From contig UXAT02000053.1 in the NCBI GenBank assembly GCA_900609035.2, forward strand, positions 1 to 64,000: 64,000 nt of DNA, read 5' to 3'. Position numbers and translations under genes: made by a program. The notes beneath the pieces were generated by a model, which worked only from the letters and a program-made list of their open reading frames with translations, ran no database searches and was not told where the DNA came from. Below are positions 25,811-33,388 of the stretch, piece after piece. How positions within the stretch are numbered: the stretch's first letter is position 1; each line of letters begins with the position of its first letter. The stretch is from Candidatus Defluviicoccus seviourii. Its GTDB lineage: Bacteria > Pseudomonadota > Alphaproteobacteria > Rhodospirillales > Defluviicoccaceae.

Positions 25811-26529
25811 GCCGTGCTCTCCTTCTTCATGCGCCTGATCCAGGCGCCGAGCTCCTCGATGATGGCGTCTGCCGTCGCGGGCTCCAGGAATTGCGGCGCC
25901 GCGACCTGGCCGCGCTTGGTGAGATAAGTGTCCAGCCTGGCCTGGGGGCCATGGTGGAGCGCCCCCATCTCCGCCAGGCGGCGCCACTGCGCCTCGACCA
26001 GCCGGAACTTGGCCACCGCGCCGGCATCGACCGGCGCCAACCCAGCGCCTGAACGCCAGGCGTTCAGTTGCGTGACATCGTCATCCGTCGGGCCGGCCGG
26101 CCCGCCTGCGCGCTCCAGCCACGCCTTCAGCCCCTCGATCACCTGGTTGAGCGCCGGCGCGTCGGCGAACCGGAGCGCCGAGACGCGGAAATTGGAGGAC
26201 CGCACCCAGCGGTCCAACGCGGCTTCGGAGCCGTCGCGCAAGGCGCCAAAGTTGTAGAGCGCCCGCCACAGCGCGATCGCCTTCGCCGCCTGGCCGCTAC
26301 GCAGAGGCCGCGACATTAATGATGCCGGCACCGCCGGCTTTGGCCGCGGCGCGCCGAGGCGGGTCAGCTCATCCAGCGCCTGGCGGCGCTCCCACTCCGT
26401 CATTTCCGCCGCGGACCGCTTGCCGGTCGCGCGCTCCAGCACCTCCCGATAGGTCTCCTCGTCGAGGCCCAATTGCCGCCGCCGAACATGAATCGCCTTC
26501 AGTTGCCGCTGCCGGTCAGGATCGGCCAT
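25807..26529 (-). CDS. gp16-family protein (DUF1018), with internal duplication
   Basis: 240 residues. The family start RQLKAIHVRRRQLGLDEETYREVLE and WERRQALDELTRLG are clear. Then comes a repeat unit, KAIALWRALYNFGALRDGSEAALDRWV...VIEGLKAWLERAG (about 80-140), and a second related unit, LVEAQWRRLAEMGALHHGPQARLDTYL...IIEELGAWIRRMKK (about 170-235). Typical members have one unit (about 150 residues). It precedes mor with a four-base overlap, as in other Mu-like phages. Regulatory role suspected. Confidence 0.85.
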   Translation of the reverse strand: MADPDRQRQLKAIHVRRRQLGLDEETYREVLERATGKRSAAEMTEWERRQALDELTRLGAPRPKPAVPASLMSRPLRSGQAAKAIALWRALYNFGALRDGSEAALDRWVRSSNFRVSALRFADAPALNQVIEGLKAWLERAGGPAGPTDDDVTQLNAWRSGAGLAPVDAGAVAKFRLVEAQWRRLAEMGALHHGPQARLDTYLTKRGQVAAPQFLEPATADAIIEELGAWIRRMKKESTA

Positions 26530-26756
26530 CAGCCCTGCTCCTGCGCTGCCGCGACCACGGTCTCCGGCCTGGGCGCCACGCCGGTGAGGTCGGCAGCAGC
26601 AGCGGCCGCTGAGTCCCGAAACAGCTGGCGTCTGGACTTGAGAAAACGCCCGGCCAGCGCCGGGTCGACCGGCGGGATTATGCCTCTATCGATGTCGGGC
26701 GGCATCAGTGGCGCCGGCGCGGCCTTCATGGCCTTGGTGAGTTCTTGGACCAGCAT
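26529..26756 (-). CDS. Small early phage protein
   Basis: 75 residues from ATG 26756, with a longer frame open to GTG 26822. It begins MLVQELTKAMKAAPAPLMPPDIDRG, a Pro-rich stretch, then LKSRRQLFRDSAAAAAADL. Its stop overlaps the gp16 start (TGATG), which supports a real gene, but no family was recognised. It overlaps the end of the upstream gene by 31 bases in another frame. Confidence 0.5.
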   Translation of the reverse strand: MLVQELTKAMKAAPAPLMPPDIDRGIIPPVDPALAGRFLKSRRQLFRDSAAAAAADLTGVAPRPETVVAAAQEQG

Positions 26757-27061
26757 GCAGACACCGGCCAACCGCCACGCTCCGCCCACCAAGCCTCTGA
26801 GGTGATGCGAGAGGCCGTGCACGTGCTGATCATCGCCTCCGCCAGGATCGTCGGCGACAGGCTTAACCGGCGCGCAACCAACGCCACCGCGGCAAAGACA
26901 GGGCGCGGCACGCCCCTCTTCAGCCTGCCCATCTCCCGACGCGGCATGCCGGTCGCGACGATATCAACCCCCGTCAATGTCTTGGCCGCCGCCAACAGCT
27001 GCTCACACGCCGCCAGCGCTGCCGCGCGTTCCGCATCGGACATCCGATCTCGCGACTTCAT
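26726..27061 (-). CDS. Early phage protein of unknown function
   Basis: 111 residues, its ATG overlapping the stop of the DnaA-IV-like gene (ATGA). Residues 1-80 (DAERAAALAACEQLLAAAKTLTG, PRREMGRLKRGVPRPVFAAVAL) are a basic helical region that could bind nucleic acid. The last 30 residues are Trp- and Cys-rich and may be less constrained because they overlap the next gene. No family recognised. Confidence 0.55.
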   Translation of the reverse strand: MKSRDRMSDAERAAALAACEQLLAAAKTLTGVDIVATGMPRREMGRLKRGVPRPVFAAVALVARRLSLSPTILAEAMISTCTASRITSEAWWAERGGWPVSACWSKNSPRP

Positions 27062-27675
27062 GACGCGTCACCCTGGTGTGCAAGCGCGGCCTCGAACTCC
27101 GCACGGACTGCCTCCGCCGCGTCTCCGGACCGCCGCGCGAAATCGAGGTGCCGCGCCGCGCGATGCTCGGCACGCTTGACTGCGTGGCCGATGGTCGTGT
27201 GATCACGGCTGATCAGCCGGCCGATCCGGCCGAGTGTCCAGCCAGCATCGTGCAGGAGCAGGCACACCGCCTGGCGGGCCAGCACCGCCGCGCGGTCCTG
27301 ACGGTCGGACAGGATCGCCGCCTCCGACACATCGAACGCGACAGCCACCGCCGTGATGGTGGCCGCACCGCGGCGGGAAGTGCGGCGTTGGACAGCACCC
27401 CGGCCACGATAACGATCGGCCACATCGGCTAAGATGCCAGCGAGTTGGGCCGCGACATCCCTGATACCGGGCGTGATTTCGCCACCAGCACCGTCCTCAT
27501 TCCTGGAGAGGATCTTCACAGCGGCGGCAACGCACGCTTTCAGCTGGAACTCCATTGAGAGCTCGGAGATGGTGGCGCTCGCGCCAATATCCTCGACCAG
27601 AGCGTCGAACCGCTTCCGATGAGCGGTCGGGACGGCCGCCCGGCCAGCCGCCGGCCCGTGTGCCTCTTCACGCAT
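27058..27675 (-). CDS. Phage protein with DnaA domain IV-like DNA-binding module
   Basis: 205 residues from ATG 27675, overlapping the upstream stop by eight bases. Residues about 105-172 fit the C-terminal DNA-binding domain of DnaA: ITAVAVAFDVSEAAILSDRQ, ARQAVCLLLHDAGWTLGRIGRLI, and the signature RDHTTIGHAVKRAE. No AAA+ domain is present; residues 1-100 are helical with no recognised motif. Domain IV binds DnaA boxes (TTATNCACA). A perfect box lies near the prophage end at 33,917. Expected to be an early regulator or replication factor. Confidence 0.8.
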   Translation of the reverse strand: MREEAHGPAAGRAAVPTAHRKRFDALVEDIGASATISELSMEFQLKACVAAAVKILSRNEDGAGGEITPGIRDVAAQLAGILADVADRYRGRGAVQRRTSRRGAATITAVAVAFDVSEAAILSDRQDRAAVLARQAVCLLLHDAGWTLGRIGRLISRDHTTIGHAVKRAEHRAARHLDFARRSGDAAEAVRAEFEAALAHQGDAS

Positions 27676-27883
27676 GGTTGGCTGCTACCCGGCGCTGACT
27701 CTGTAGGTAGGCCAGCACCTCACCCATAGTGTCGATCTCGCGCGCGGCCTGCTCCGCGGTCATCTTTCCGCGCGTGATCAGCGCCGGATAAACCCGATGC
27801 CGGAACTGGATCTCGCGGCTGACGCACGCGATCCAGCGATCGAACTGCGCCAGCGGAGCGGTGGATGTGGTTGTTTCCGTCAT
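27668..27883 (-). CDS. Small conserved early phage protein
   Basis: 71 residues from ATG 27883, overlapping the DUF3164 stop by four bases. FDRWIACVSREIQFRHRVYPALITRGKM and TAEQAAREIDTMGEVLAYL recall short proteins common in Mu-like and alphaproteobacterial phages (RxIxxRxxVYPRxxxxGxM pattern). Single domain, helical. Function unknown. Confidence 0.75.
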   Translation of the reverse strand: MTETTTSTAPLAQFDRWIACVSREIQFRHRVYPALITRGKMTAEQAAREIDTMGEVLAYLQSQRRVAANHA

Positions 27884-28404
27884 CTCGTCGTCTCCACCAG
27901 CAGTGCCTCGATGAGGCGGTCGAGATCGGACTTGCATGGGATCACGGTGACGAGCTCGCAATCACCCTCAACCTCGATGCCGAGCGCCGCCAGTGCTTCG
28001 TCACTCAAGCCCGTCAACGCCGTGCGCACCGGGTGCTCCTCTGTCTTGATCATCAGATCGGCGTCTGCGGGGTACCGCTCACGGATGGCGGCAACAACCG
28101 CCGCCTCGTCGGTCCACGTGAGCCGCCGCGGCGTCTTGACCACGCCGACGCGGACGCCGGCAAAGGTCCTCGTCTTGGGCCGGCGGAACAGGTCCTCTGC
28201 CAGCGCGATGCTCGCCTGCAGGTCGGCCAGCGCCTCGCGCTCCTCCTCGATCAGGCGCAGGATGGCGGGGCGGTGCTTCGCTCGCACATCGGCGATGTGC
28301 GCCTGCAGTTTGCGCACAACAGTATCGAGATCAGCGCGGATCGCCGCGTAGGCCGCCGTCAACGCCTCGATCTCGGCCATCGTAATGGGGGATGCCGGCT
28401 TCAT
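27880..28404 (-). CDS. DUF3164 family early protein
   Basis: 174 residues from ATG 28404, overlapping the preceding small gene by four bases (ATGA). The N-terminal two thirds form a long helix (IRADLDTVVRKLQAHIADVRAKHRPAILRLIEEEREAL). The C-terminal third holds the DUF3164 part, VRVGVVKTPRRLTWTDEAAVVAAI and ALAALGIEVE. This family is common in the early region of Mu-like phages; role unknown. It is not the Mu Gam end-binding protein, which I did not find. Confidence 0.75.
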   Translation of the reverse strand: MKPASPITMAEIEALTAAYAAIRADLDTVVRKLQAHIADVRAKHRPAILRLIEEEREALADLQASIALAEDLFRRPKTRTFAGVRVGVVKTPRRLTWTDEAAVVAAIRERYPADADLMIKTEEHPVRTALTGLSDEALAALGIEVEGDCELVTVIPCKSDLDRLIEALLVETTR

Positions 28405-28532
28405 CGCCACCACCCCTCGCGCTCGCGTCGCGCCAGATCATCGGCGCAGCCACGAATGCCGATGCGCAACCCGTGCAGGGTCAGCGCAATCCCAGCCGCC
28501 AGCATCACCCACGGCATCAGGGCGTCCATCAT
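28401..28532 (-). CDS. Tiny membrane protein in early operon
   Basis: 43 residues, start ATGATG at 28532, overlapping the upstream stop (ATGA) and the DUF3164 start (ATGA). One membrane segment (MPWVMLAAGIALTLHGLRIG, about residues 6-25) is followed by a basic tail (DDLARREREGWWR). The double overlap with both neighbours supports translation. It is shorter than usual ORF cut-offs. Unknown role; small membrane proteins are common in phage early regions. Confidence 0.6.
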   Translation of the reverse strand: MMDALMPWVMLAAGIALTLHGLRIGIRGCADDLARREREGWWR

Positions 28533-28777
28533 CGCTTACCCTCCGGCATGAGCATGGCCCGGGAGACTGTGCTCAAGTGCCTGGGCCTATCGCCCCTGAT
28601 GACGCGCCTGTCTGCGTCCTCCGCCGCCAGCGCCAGCGAGCGCTCCTGCGCGTTCGCGCGGTCGGCCGCCGCCGAAAGCCGCTTGACCCAACGGGCGAGC
28701 TTGGTTGCGTCAACAAACAGCGGCTCGGTCGCAGCGATTTCCATCTGCAGCATCTGCAGATCCATCGATAGTGACAT
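28529..28777 (-). CDS. Small early protein, helical
   Basis: 82 residues from ATG 28777, overlapping the stop of the upstream gene (TGATG). It begins MSLSMDLQMLQMEIAATEPL and continues KLARWVKRLSAAADRANAQERSLALAA, a helical pair, and ends basic. It lies within a row of overlapping early genes. No family recognised. The overlap pattern argues for a genuine gene. Confidence 0.55.
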   Translation of the reverse strand: MSLSMDLQMLQMEIAATEPLFVDATKLARWVKRLSAAADRANAQERSLALAAEDADRRVIRGDRPRHLSTVSRAMLMPEGKR

Positions 28778-29163
28778 CAGGCCCTCCTCTGTGGGCAGGC
28801 CGGGCACGCTCGCGCGAGCCGGACCTGCAGGGTTGATTCACGCGCGCCGGTGCCGGCCGCACGCTGGTAGTTGTGGCAGTCCTCAAGAAGGATCTGCCCA
28901 AGTACGGGGCAGTCGACCGTGGCTCCCATGATCCTGGCCCTTACGGCCGCCTCCACAGCGTCGTAACTGCCGCGATAATCGCGTTTGAGCACCTGGCTCA
29001 CGACCGCGCCTGAGTAGCCGACCCGCGCCGCGGTGCCGGCCTGGCTGCCGGCCGCATCACAGGCCACGGCCAGCGCCGCCACCCAGTCGGGCAGGTCCGC
29101 TCCCCAGTGATGTGCCGCGCGGGCCAGCGCCGGCCCTGCTGGCACTGTCGCCGTGGCGCTCAC
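28777..29163 (-). CDS. Helix-turn-helix early protein
   Basis: 128 residues from GTG 29163, sharing GTGA with the upstream stop. DWVAALAVACDAAGSQAGTAARVGYSGAVVSQVLKRDYRGSYDAVEAAVRARIMG (about residues 28-82) is an HTH pattern. The C-terminal VDCPVLGQILLEDCHNYQR carries spaced cysteines and a histidine. A very similar organisation occurs in Mu-like phage early proteins annotated as regulators. CP..CPQRR near the end adds two more cysteines, so metal binding is possible. Confidence 0.7.
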   Translation of the reverse strand: MSATATVPAGPALARAAHHWGADLPDWVAALAVACDAAGSQAGTAARVGYSGAVVSQVLKRDYRGSYDAVEAAVRARIMGATVDCPVLGQILLEDCHNYQRAAGTGARESTLQVRLARACPACPQRRA

Positions 29164-29651
29164 AGCCCCGCCCTCTCGGCGGCACCCGGCATCCACACCC
29201 AGCGGCGCGCGCGCGCGCCCTCAACCACCCGCACCGCACCGGCGGCGCTCAACTTCCGGCAGATCGCAGCGGCATAGGCCGCGCTCACCGGCGCCGCGTC
29301 GGTGGAAGCCACCAGCGCCAGCTCCTCGGCGCCGACCGGCCCACCCAACACCCGGAGCGCCGCCACCACCTGCTCGCGACGCGCGCCGCGTGTGCAGCGC
29401 CGGCCGCGGATGTCGACCCGCGGTGCCTCCGCCCCTTCGTCATGCACGATCTGGTAGATCGAATAGCGGGGAGGGTCCCGCTCGATGCACTCGATGATGC
29501 CGGCCGCCGCCAGGCCGCGGATGTAGGTCTGCACCGCGTCTGGCGTGGCGCCGCTGTCAAACGCGATATCCCGCGGGCGGAAGGTCTGGCGCTTGCGCAT
29601 CGCAGCCCACATCCCGGTACGTGAGCGGTCGAGCGGGGGGCGTTTTTTCAT
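29160..29651 (-). CDS. Double winged-helix-like early protein
   Basis: 163 residues. The first part (TFRPRDIAFDSGATPDAVQTYIRGLAAAGIIECIERDPPRYSIYQIV) looks like a winged helix. A second HTH-like part follows the basic RGRRCTRGARREQVVAAL and ends VRVVEGARARRWVW. It directly follows MuB (four-base overlap). DNA binding is likely; the target is unknown. Confidence 0.65.
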   Translation of the reverse strand: MKKRPPLDRSRTGMWAAMRKRQTFRPRDIAFDSGATPDAVQTYIRGLAAAGIIECIERDPPRYSIYQIVHDEGAEAPRVDIRGRRCTRGARREQVVAALRVLGGPVGAEELALVASTDAAPVSAAYAAAICRKLSAAGAVRVVEGARARRWVWMPGAAERAGL

Positions 29652-30334
29652 CGCGCATCCCCCAGCGTGATCGTGCTGCGGCCTTCCGCTGCCGCCTGGT
29701 CGCGGATTTCATAGAGGCGCTGCACGCAGCGCCGGGTCGAACCCTTGACCGCCGCGACCAACGCTGCCGCAGTCTCCTCCGGGCAGTCGAGATCAGGGCA
29801 GATCGCGCGCGCCAGCACGCTGGCGTCACCCGTGGTCATCGGCTCCGCCCGGATTGAGCGCAGCACCCGGGACGCGATCCGCTCCCACTGCTCCAGCCGG
29901 GAGGGAAGCGTCTCCTCGCCGATGAGGATGATCGACGAGCCGGCAGGTGCGCACCGTTTGTACACGTCACGCACGATCTCGATGATGCCGCGCCGGGCCA
30001 GGTGGTCCGCCTCGTCGATGATGAGCGGCCGCCGCGGCCGGTCCGCCAGAAAGTCTCCCACCTGGTGCGCCAGCGCCTGCACCGTCCCCTTCGGCTGCAG
30101 GATGCCGAGCGCGGCACAGCACTGCAGGAGGAACCCGCGCGGCGTGACGCAGCTATCGACCTCCAGGTGCCACGCCCGGTAGCGCGTGCACGCCCAGATC
30201 GCGGAGTAGGTTTTGCCCAGACCCGCCCGGCCAGAGAACACGCCGAAGCCCTGGACCTCCGCCGGCCGGTGGATCAGCGCCTCGGTCAGTTCCGCCAGCC
30301 GTGCGACGTTCGAAAGTGCGGCGATCGTGCTCAT
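29648..30334 (-). CDS. MuB-like AAA+ transposition ATPase
   Basis: 228 residues. Walker A FSGRAGLGKTYS lies at residues 33-44 and Walker B RPLIIDEADHL at 102-112, then a sensor-like IILIGEETLPSRLEQW. It matches TniB/MuB/IstB-type AAA+ proteins. It is shorter than MuB (312), lacking most of the N-terminal DNA-binding part. It delivers target DNA to the transposase and gives target immunity. It follows a 73-base gap holding a long palindrome. Confidence 0.92.
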   Translation of the reverse strand: MSTIAALSNVARLAELTEALIHRPAEVQGFGVFSGRAGLGKTYSAIWACTRYRAWHLEVDSCVTPRGFLLQCCAALGILQPKGTVQALAHQVGDFLADRPRRPLIIDEADHLARRGIIEIVRDVYKRCAPAGSSIILIGEETLPSRLEQWERIASRVLRSIRAEPMTTGDASVLARAICPDLDCPEETAAALVAAVKGSTRRCVQRLYEIRDQAAAEGRSTITLGDAR

Positions 30335-30353
30335 TCCCTTATCCCTTCACCCC

Positions 30354-30385
30354 GGCCGCTCACCCTGCATGCAGGCTGAGCGGCC
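30354..30385. repeat. 32-base near-perfect palindrome between transposase A and B
   Basis: Arms GGCCGCTCA and TGAGCGGCC flank the perfect 12-base core CCTGCATGCAGG, with one mismatched pair (C/C) between arm and core. The centre is at 30,369/30,370, in the gap between the MuA stop (30408) and MuB start (30334). As RNA it would form a stable stem, so it may time or lower MuB expression. It could also be a protein or gyrase site. No homopolymer follows. Confidence 0.85.
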
Positions 30386-30407
30386 AACTCATCCGCCTTT
30401 GGCGCCT

Positions 30408-32537
30408 CTAAGCGCAGGCAGCGGCGCCGAAATCCTCCTCCATCGCCGCCAGCGCGCGGTATTCGGGCGTCCGCTGGTAGCCCTTCAGCCAGCGCGCGTC
30501 GGGTTCCGTGAGGTCGTTGGTGGCCAGCCGCGCTTCGAGCGCCTTGGCGCGGGCGAAGCGTGCCTTCTTGGCCGCCATCTCGTCTGCCGGGCTGGCTGGC
30601 GCGGCCACCGGCTCGGTCGTGAGCCGTTCCAGGATCCGTTGCTGCGCCACCGTCAGCGCCGGCGGCGGGACGGCGTCCTGCGCCCGCGCCGCGCGCGCCG
30701 CCTCGATCATGGCTGGCGTGGTGTGCGTCTGCGCTGTCGACGGGCCCCGTGATGGGATCACCACCACGTTCGCGGCCCGGCCGGCGGCGACGACCTCCTC
30801 GGCAATCCGCTCCGGCTTTGCCCGCTTCGCCAGCGCCCGGGATGTGCTCCGCACCTGCGCCAGGTGCGCCGCATGCCGGCGCTTGGCCTCGATCGCCACC
30901 AGCCGGCGGTCGGCGCCCAAGCGGTCGGCGCACACCGCCTCGCAGATGAATTCCACCGGCCGCTGCCGAAACACATAAACCCGGCCCATATCGACCGGAT
31001 CCGTCCGCACCAGCAGCTCCTCACCCATCAACGGCGCCAGCTCCGGCGCGATGAACCAGCCACCCTGGATGCGCAGCCCCTTCTTGCGCACGACGCGGAC
31101 GCCCGCGAGCGGCATCAGCAGCATGTCGAGCGCGCGGACATCCGCGATCTGGCGGATCGGCCGCGTCCAAGACGCAGCCTTCAGTTCCGGCGTCGTGCCG
31201 ATGCCGGAGTGGATCTGCCGGCCATAGACAGCCTCACACCAAGCATCGAGGCCGGCCTGCAGCTCTTCGGCCGTCAGCGTCGCCTCGACCAGGCGTGGGC
31301 CGGCGCCAAAGCGCTCACCCCAGCCCTTGCGCGCGCGGATCGCCTGCCGGTCGGCGACGTTGTGGCCGACGTAGCCCGGCAAGAGCTCGATGTACTGATG
31401 CGAGGCGGTGCCGAGGAAGCTCTCGATGAAGCCCTTGTCCTCCGGGTGATGTGGCCGGCAGGCGCGCGGGCGTATCTTGAGGTCGCCCAGCAGGGCGGTC
31501 ACGTAGGCCGAGGTTTCGGCGCTGCCGTGGTCGGTGACGATCTCGTCCGGCACCCCCCATTTCAGGAGCGCCTTGCGGTAGGCCGCGCCGTAAGCCGCGC
31601 CGGAGACGGTCGGCGTCAGGTGCAACAGGCCGCGCCGGGACCACACATCAACGATGCTGATGATCGCCCACCGCCGTCCGTCCGGCGTGATGATCTCGAG
31701 ATCACCGATCGTGGCGTCCGCCTGCCATTGCGCGTTCAGGCCCGCGATGCCGGCAGCAGCGTCGCCGAACGCCGGCTGATGCCGGGAGCGGTAGGCATCC
31801 GGGTTGGCGACCGCCAGCAGCTGCGCCGCGTTTTCGCTCCGGTACCGGGCGACATAGCGCTGCAGCGCGCGTAAGGATGGCAGCGGCCGGCCGTCCGTGA
31901 AACGGGCTTTAAGGCCCTTGAAAATCTGGCCGCAGTCGATGTGCGGCAGGCCGGCGATGCACCCCTTAATATAAGTGTCGATGTCGGGGTCGTCGGTCGC
32001 GCTCGGTGTGCGCTTGCCGCCGTGTCGGCGCAGCGACGCCAGGCGAGCCCCCTCGCGCCGCCAGCGCCACACCGTGCGCGCTGACAAAGATGGCACCACC
32101 GCCCGGATCAGCGCCGGCACAACCCCGGTAGGGAGGCTGTCAGTGTTGTACCGCGCGCAGAAGCGGGCGGTGGTGCCGAGTTGGCCGGCGGGGGAGGCCC
32201 CGCCGGCTGTGGGATTGGCCTCGCAATCGGATTGCGCGAATGAGTTGTAGAGCTCCAGAATGCCGGCGCGCACGGCAGCTGTGGTCAGCGCCTGCGGCTC
32301 GACTGGCTGCGCTGAAGTAATCACGCTCTGTTCTTGGGTTTGACTGTGATTGTTTTGCCGGCGTAGCGCGGCGATCGCGCTCTCCGGCAGGCTGGTGATA
32401 TGGTACTCGACGCCGGCGCCGGCGCCGGCGCGCTCCCGGCTCTGCCAGCCCTCGCGGGTGGCTTTCTTCGCTACCGGGAATCTGGCAGCGGGAAGGCCTG
32501 GTAGCCCGGCGAGCTCAGCGGCGGAGTACCAGCTCAC
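30408..32537 (-). CDS. MuA-type DDE transposase
   Basis: 709 residues from GTG 32537 (GGAG ten bases upstream), 46 fewer than the open frame allows. The N-terminal DNA-binding region starts SWYSAAELAGLPGLPAARFPVAKKATREGWQSR. The catalytic triad is D274 (WQADATI), D336 (VTDHGSAE) and E372 (GFIESFLG). A beta-barrel and C-terminal MuB/ClpX contact tail end at KGYQRTPEYRALAAMEEDF. Compare MuA at 663 residues. It performs replicative transposition and integration by binding the end repeats near 34 kb. Confidence 0.96.
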   Translation of the reverse strand: MSWYSAAELAGLPGLPAARFPVAKKATREGWQSRERAGAGAGVEYHITSLPESAIAALRRQNNHSQTQEQSVITSAQPVEPQALTTAAVRAGILELYNSFAQSDCEANPTAGGASPAGQLGTTARFCARYNTDSLPTGVVPALIRAVVPSLSARTVWRWRREGARLASLRRHGGKRTPSATDDPDIDTYIKGCIAGLPHIDCGQIFKGLKARFTDGRPLPSLRALQRYVARYRSENAAQLLAVANPDAYRSRHQPAFGDAAAGIAGLNAQWQADATIGDLEIITPDGRRWAIISIVDVWSRRGLLHLTPTVSGAAYGAAYRKALLKWGVPDEIVTDHGSAETSAYVTALLGDLKIRPRACRPHHPEDKGFIESFLGTASHQYIELLPGYVGHNVADRQAIRARKGWGERFGAGPRLVEATLTAEELQAGLDAWCEAVYGRQIHSGIGTTPELKAASWTRPIRQIADVRALDMLLMPLAGVRVVRKKGLRIQGGWFIAPELAPLMGEELLVRTDPVDMGRVYVFRQRPVEFICEAVCADRLGADRRLVAIEAKRRHAAHLAQVRSTSRALAKRAKPERIAEEVVAAGRAANVVVIPSRGPSTAQTHTTPAMIEAARAARAQDAVPPPALTVAQQRILERLTTEPVAAPASPADEMAAKKARFARAKALEARLATNDLTEPDARWLKGYQRTPEYRALAAMEEDFGAAACA

Positions 32538-32541
32538 CGCT

Positions 32542-32898
32542 CTAGCGCTCCAGCGGCTTGATCTCGCGGCCGGCCGCCCGCCGCTTCCTCGCACTGGGGG
32601 CGCGGCAAGCGTCCGGCACCGGCAGGCCGCGCGACCGCAGCCAGGCCACGGTCGAGACCGGCTTGCCGTCGGCCTCATAGCGCGTCGGCCAGATCGCGAG
32701 TGGCGACAAACCGATCGCCGCCGCGATCTCCGCCTGCGCCGCCGGCCTGGGGTAGTGCTGGATGTGGGAGTAGATCGTGGGGCCTCTGCGCCCGTGCTGG
32801 TCGGCCAGCGCCTTCAGCGTCAGGCCGGCCTTGTCCACCAGCTCGTACACCACCCTGTGCCAGGGCCAGTCGGGGGTGGTGGAGGGAAGTGCGGCCAT
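32542..32898 (-). CDS. Ner-like / Nlp family DNA-binding regulator
   Basis: 118 residues. The Ner pattern is clear: DWPWHRVVYELVDKAGLTLKALADQHG, then TIYSHIQHYPRPAAQAEIAAAIGLSPLAIWPTRYE. The C-terminal 50 residues are basic and extend beyond a typical Ner (75 residues). Ner moderates early transcription in Mu. The ATG at 32898 lies five bases from the edge of a strong dyad (32,903-32,934), so it may regulate its own promoter. Confidence 0.9.
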   Translation of the reverse strand: MAALPSTTPDWPWHRVVYELVDKAGLTLKALADQHGRRGPTIYSHIQHYPRPAAQAEIAAAIGLSPLAIWPTRYEADGKPVSTVAWLRSRGLPVPDACRAPSARKRRAAGREIKPLER

Positions 32899-32902
32899 GT
32901 AA

Positions 32903-32934
32903 GGTAACCATCTGTAGATACAATGATGATTACC
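32903..32934. promoter_or_regulatory. Early regulatory dyad, candidate repressor/Ner operator
   Basis: GGTAACCATC (32,903-32,912) is matched by GATGATTACC (32,925-32,934), an inverted repeat with nine of ten bases in each arm, spaced by TGTAGATACAAT (12 bases). It lies in the 82-base gap between divergent Ner and repressor genes, where the early operator is expected. Which protein binds cannot be told from sequence. Confidence 0.65.
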
Positions 32935-32980
32935 ATAGCGCTCTTTTACGGTCGATTCAAGCGAATTGTAGCGGTATTCG

Positions 32981-33388
32981 ATGGACGTCTCTCAACGTGA
33001 GCGGCTTGCTGATGCCTTGAGGCGCGCCGGCCATGGATCTAAGGCCGCGTTGGCTGCCGTCGCTGGCGTGCATCCATCTGCTGTGCGGAAGTGGCTCAGT
33101 GGTGATACCGATCCATCATTCAGCGCGATAGCTGCTGGCTGCCGCGAGCTCTCTGTCTCATTGGACTGGCTTGCCTACGGTCAGGAGCCTGGCGCGCCGG
33201 TAGAGATCGATATTCCGCTGTTGATCGAGATCGGCGCCGCCGTCGAGGCTGCGCTCGCCGAGGCCGGCCGGGAGTTGCCGCCTTTGAAGCGCCTGGAAGT
33301 CGCCGCTCACCACTACTGCGATGTCGTCGGCCGCACCCGCGCCGCCGATCCGGTCGCCATCCGCCGCCTGCTCCGCCTGGTCGCCTGA
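32981..33388 (+). CDS. Phage repressor-like HTH (XRE) protein
   Basis: 135 residues. The N-terminal XRE helix-turn-helix is seen: LADALRRAGHGSKAALAAVAGVHPSAVRKWLSGDTDPSFSAIAA (residues about 9-52), then SVSLDWLAYGQ. The C-terminal 80 residues have no recognised motif. It runs opposite to the early operon, as the Mu c repressor does. No SD is seen upstream of the ATG, so the message may be leaderless. It probably maintains lysogeny by blocking the promoter at the adjacent dyad. Confidence 0.8.
   Translation: MDVSQRERLADALRRAGHGSKAALAAVAGVHPSAVRKWLSGDTDPSFSAIAAGCRELSVSLDWLAYGQEPGAPVEIDIPLLIEIGAAVEAALAEAGRELPPLKRLEVAAHHYCDVVGRTRAADPVAIRRLLRLVA

Noticed and set aside
27880..28404. DUF3164 protein as Mu Gam homologue
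   Set aside because: Helical early protein but without the Gam/Ku-like pattern; left as DUF3164.
29648..29829. Short ORFs over the MuB 3' region
   Set aside because: Overlap clear MuB coding sequence in other frames and show no family features.
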